NCBI RefSeq assembly: GCF_003001695.1
Contig: NZ_PVYX01000001.1
Location: forward strand, 682,001-746,000
Direction: 5' to 3'
DNA: 64,000 nucleotides
Origin: Flagellimonas meridianipacifica
GTDB taxonomy: Bacteria; Bacteroidota; Bacteroidia; Flavobacteriales; Flavobacteriaceae
The notes below the pieces were generated by a model, which was not told the DNA's origin, made no database searches, and saw nothing but the letters and a program-made list of their open reading frames with translations. Shown piece after piece: positions 62,501-64,000 of this stretch. The stretch's first letter is position 1, and each line of letters begins with the position of its first letter. The position numbers and the translations under genes were made by a program.

Positions 62501-64000
62501 TTAGTTGAAAATGTATCGGATTCCCAATTGCATTTGCCATCTTGATGATTGGATGCCTTCGTCATCCAATTCCTCAAAATTAGCGCTGCCGTCCAATCCA
62601 ACTACACCTGTGTTAAGTGTAAAGGTTGGTATATCTCCTGTAGAAACCGTCGTAAGAGGACTTACTTCGCTTCCTACGAATTTCAACTGACCCCAATCTT
62701 TGTTCAACAAATTAGTGAAGTTAAAGATATCTGCAGATAACTGGATAGTATGTTTGCTGTCTCCCCAATTAACGGAGAAATCCTGCAAAAACTTTAAGTC
62801 AACAATATGGCTCCAAGGACCTCTTGAACCATTACGCTCTGCATAATCTCCTCTTCGTGTGCGTAAATAGTCATCATTTTCGATAAACGCGTCCAAGGCC
62901 GCCCACTGCTCTGCAGGAGTGGCAACAAGGTTACCATCGCTATCGGTAAGATTTGCAAATGCAATCTCACCTTGGTTAGCTGGCACATAAATCAAAGCAT
63001 TGTCACGAGAGTCATCATTCAACAAGTCTCTACCTTCATTATAGCTAAAGCTATATGGAGTACCTTGAAAACCTTGATAGAACAGACCCAATGTAGTTTT
63101 TATATTTTCATTCCAGTTGTATTGGTATGAAACATTGGCTATGATTCTACTTCCCAAGGCAAAATCAGATCTAGTAACAGGTAAATCAGAGTTTTTACCA
63201 TTTACTGTCAAAATATTACGCCATTGAGAACTGTTCTGAGAAGACGTTCCATCAAAAATCTTATTGGATTCTGCATATGCATATGAAATTGACCCTGCAA
63301 AACCGTTTTCGAATGGCTTCGATAGTGTAAAGGTTGCATTTGTGGCGTTTCCACCACCGGTATTGGAAGCCAGAATTATTCTACCATAAGTGTTATCAAT
63401 CAAGTCTGAAAAACTTCTGGTATAGAATGGCCTGTTATCAGCACCTTGATAGTTACCTATAGCTTCAGGAATATTTAGGTTCTCATAAAAAATATCTGTG
63501 ATTACATCAGTATACAAAAAATCTGCAGAAGCAATCAATCCCCACCAAGGTAATTTTTGATCAACAGCAATGTTGTACTTAACTACTTGTGGCAATTTGA
63601 AGTTTGGTGCAATCAAATCAATATTCCCGCCTAGTGCTCCGGTTCCAGGTTCAACGTTCCTTGTTTGATTGTTAACATCCGGATTAAACTGGGTAACAGT
63701 TGTATTGAAATCCGCAGCAAATCCGCCTGTTATACCGTTATTATTGTACGTACCCCCTGGCCATACCAAAGGTAGTCGAGAAGTGAATACTCCAATACCT
63801 CCACGAATCTGGGTAGTCCGTTCCCCATTAACATCCCAGTTGAATCCTAAGCGAGGAGAGAAAACGGCATTGCTAATCTGTTGACCAACTCTGGCTCCCT
63901 GTAAATCTTTACCTGCAGCTTCCAGAAGACCAACTGTTGTGGTATTGAATTCCTCATTTACGGGACCCGACTTCCATACAGGAATATCAATACGTGCACC
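62501..64000 (-). CDS. TonB-dependent receptor, Oar-like (5' part beyond the window)
   Basis: The frame is open from the stop at 62501 to the right edge, giving about 499 residues of barrel. The C-terminal strands (FEELDDEGIQSSRWQMQLGIRYIFN) and inner blocks (GGIGVFTSRLPLVWPGG, SYAYAESNKIFDGTSSQNSSQW, GLFYQGFQGTPYSFSYN) match Oar-type OmpA/TonB-dependent proteins, a long receptor family with a carboxypeptidase-regulatory N-terminus outside this window. Its ligand is unknown; some Oar proteins take part in peptide uptake or adhesion. No partner gene is visible. Confidence 0.88.
   Translation of the reverse strand, partial: GARIDIPVWKSGPVNEEFNTTTVGLLEAAGKDLQGARVGQQISNAVFSPRLGFNWDVNGERTTQIRGGIGVFTSRLPLVWPGGTYNNNGITGGFAADFNTTVTQFNPDVNNQTRNVEPGTGALGGNIDLIAPNFKLPQVVKYNIAVDQKLPWWGLIASADFLYTDVITDIFYENLNIPEAIGNYQGADNRPFYTRSFSDLIDNTYGRIILASNTGGGNATNATFTLSKPFENGFAGSISYAYAESNKIFDGTSSQNSSQWRNILTVNGKNSDLPVTRSDFALGSRIIANVSYQYNWNENIKTTLGLFYQGFQGTPYSFSYNEGRDLLNDDSRDNALIYVPANQGEIAFANLTDSDGNLVATPAEQWAALDAFIENDDYLRTRRGDYAERNGSRGPWSHIVDLKFLQDFSVNWGDSKHTIQLSADIFNFTNLLNKDWGQLKFVGSEVSPLTTVSTGDIPTFTLNTGVVGLDGSANFEELDDEGIQSSRWQMQLGIRYIFN

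Overview
The window comes from a Bacteroidota chromosome, almost certainly a marine Flavobacteriaceae (a Muricauda/Flagellimonas/Maribacter-like lineage is my guess). Supporting signs are a moderately AT-rich sequence, -7 boxes of the TAnnTTTG type with no E. coli-like -10/-35, very few Shine-Dalgarno sequences, frequent TTG/GTG starts, an atpD-atpC pair split from the other ATP synthase genes, DUF4270, large TonB-dependent receptors with a carboxypeptidase-regulatory N-terminus, and a GT5/panC/panD/flippase/esterase/radA gene order that I recall from flavobacteria.

Layout. 1-2.3 kb: a tiny basic ribosomal-type protein, RNase G with a hairpin-rich leader, and RecX. 2.3-13.2 kb: a biotin locus in pieces: bioB; then a flotillin/NfeD pair; a ketosynthase; bioA; and a translationally coupled bioF-DUF2007-bioD operon, with a Coa1-like protein and a GT39 membrane glycosyltransferase in between. 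13.2-23.4 kb: GNAT acetyltransferase, atpD-atpC, a TonB-dependent receptor, glmS, a DUF4270 lipoprotein and a GT5 starch-synthase-like protein. 23.4-28.2 kb: rightward panC-panD-flippase-esterase-like-radA. 28.2-32.4 kb: aldo/keto reductase, exonuclease III, a small outer-membrane barrel, a cysteine hydrolase and a secreted Gfo/Idh/MocA protein.

32.5-44.7 kb is the accessory part and the most interesting. Sixteen functionally unrelated genes all lie on the + strand and most encode small exported or membrane proteins. Many gaps carry a degenerate, partly inverted-repeat element ending in (T)CATAGCYGAGACCGTT a short distance before the next ATG. Two long copies 4 kb apart are clearly homologous and fold into hairpins, and one cassette has matching inverted ends. 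This looks like an integron-type gene-cassette array (attC-like sites, no integrase in the window), with sites that differ from the canonical attC consensus.

44.7-57.2 kb is mostly housekeeping: an outer-membrane barrel, a TPR hybrid histidine kinase, glyS, a coiled-coil membrane protein, ComF, a Big_5 lipoprotein, an ankyrin-NUDIX-omega-amidase operon behind a terminator-like hairpin, DinB and SYLF proteins. 57.2-60.5 kb is a second small accessory patch: an unrecognised protein with a possible lysozyme-like motif, a gene remnant, a RadC-like JAMM protein, and a two-gene unit whose first gene has a Panacea (PanA/SocA) antitoxin domain and whose second is a candidate new toxin. It ends in a structured gene-free stretch abutting an endonuclease/exonuclease/phosphatase gene that has lost its start codon. 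The window closes inside an Oar-like TonB-dependent receptor. I saw no tRNA, rRNA, CRISPR array, transposase or integrase.
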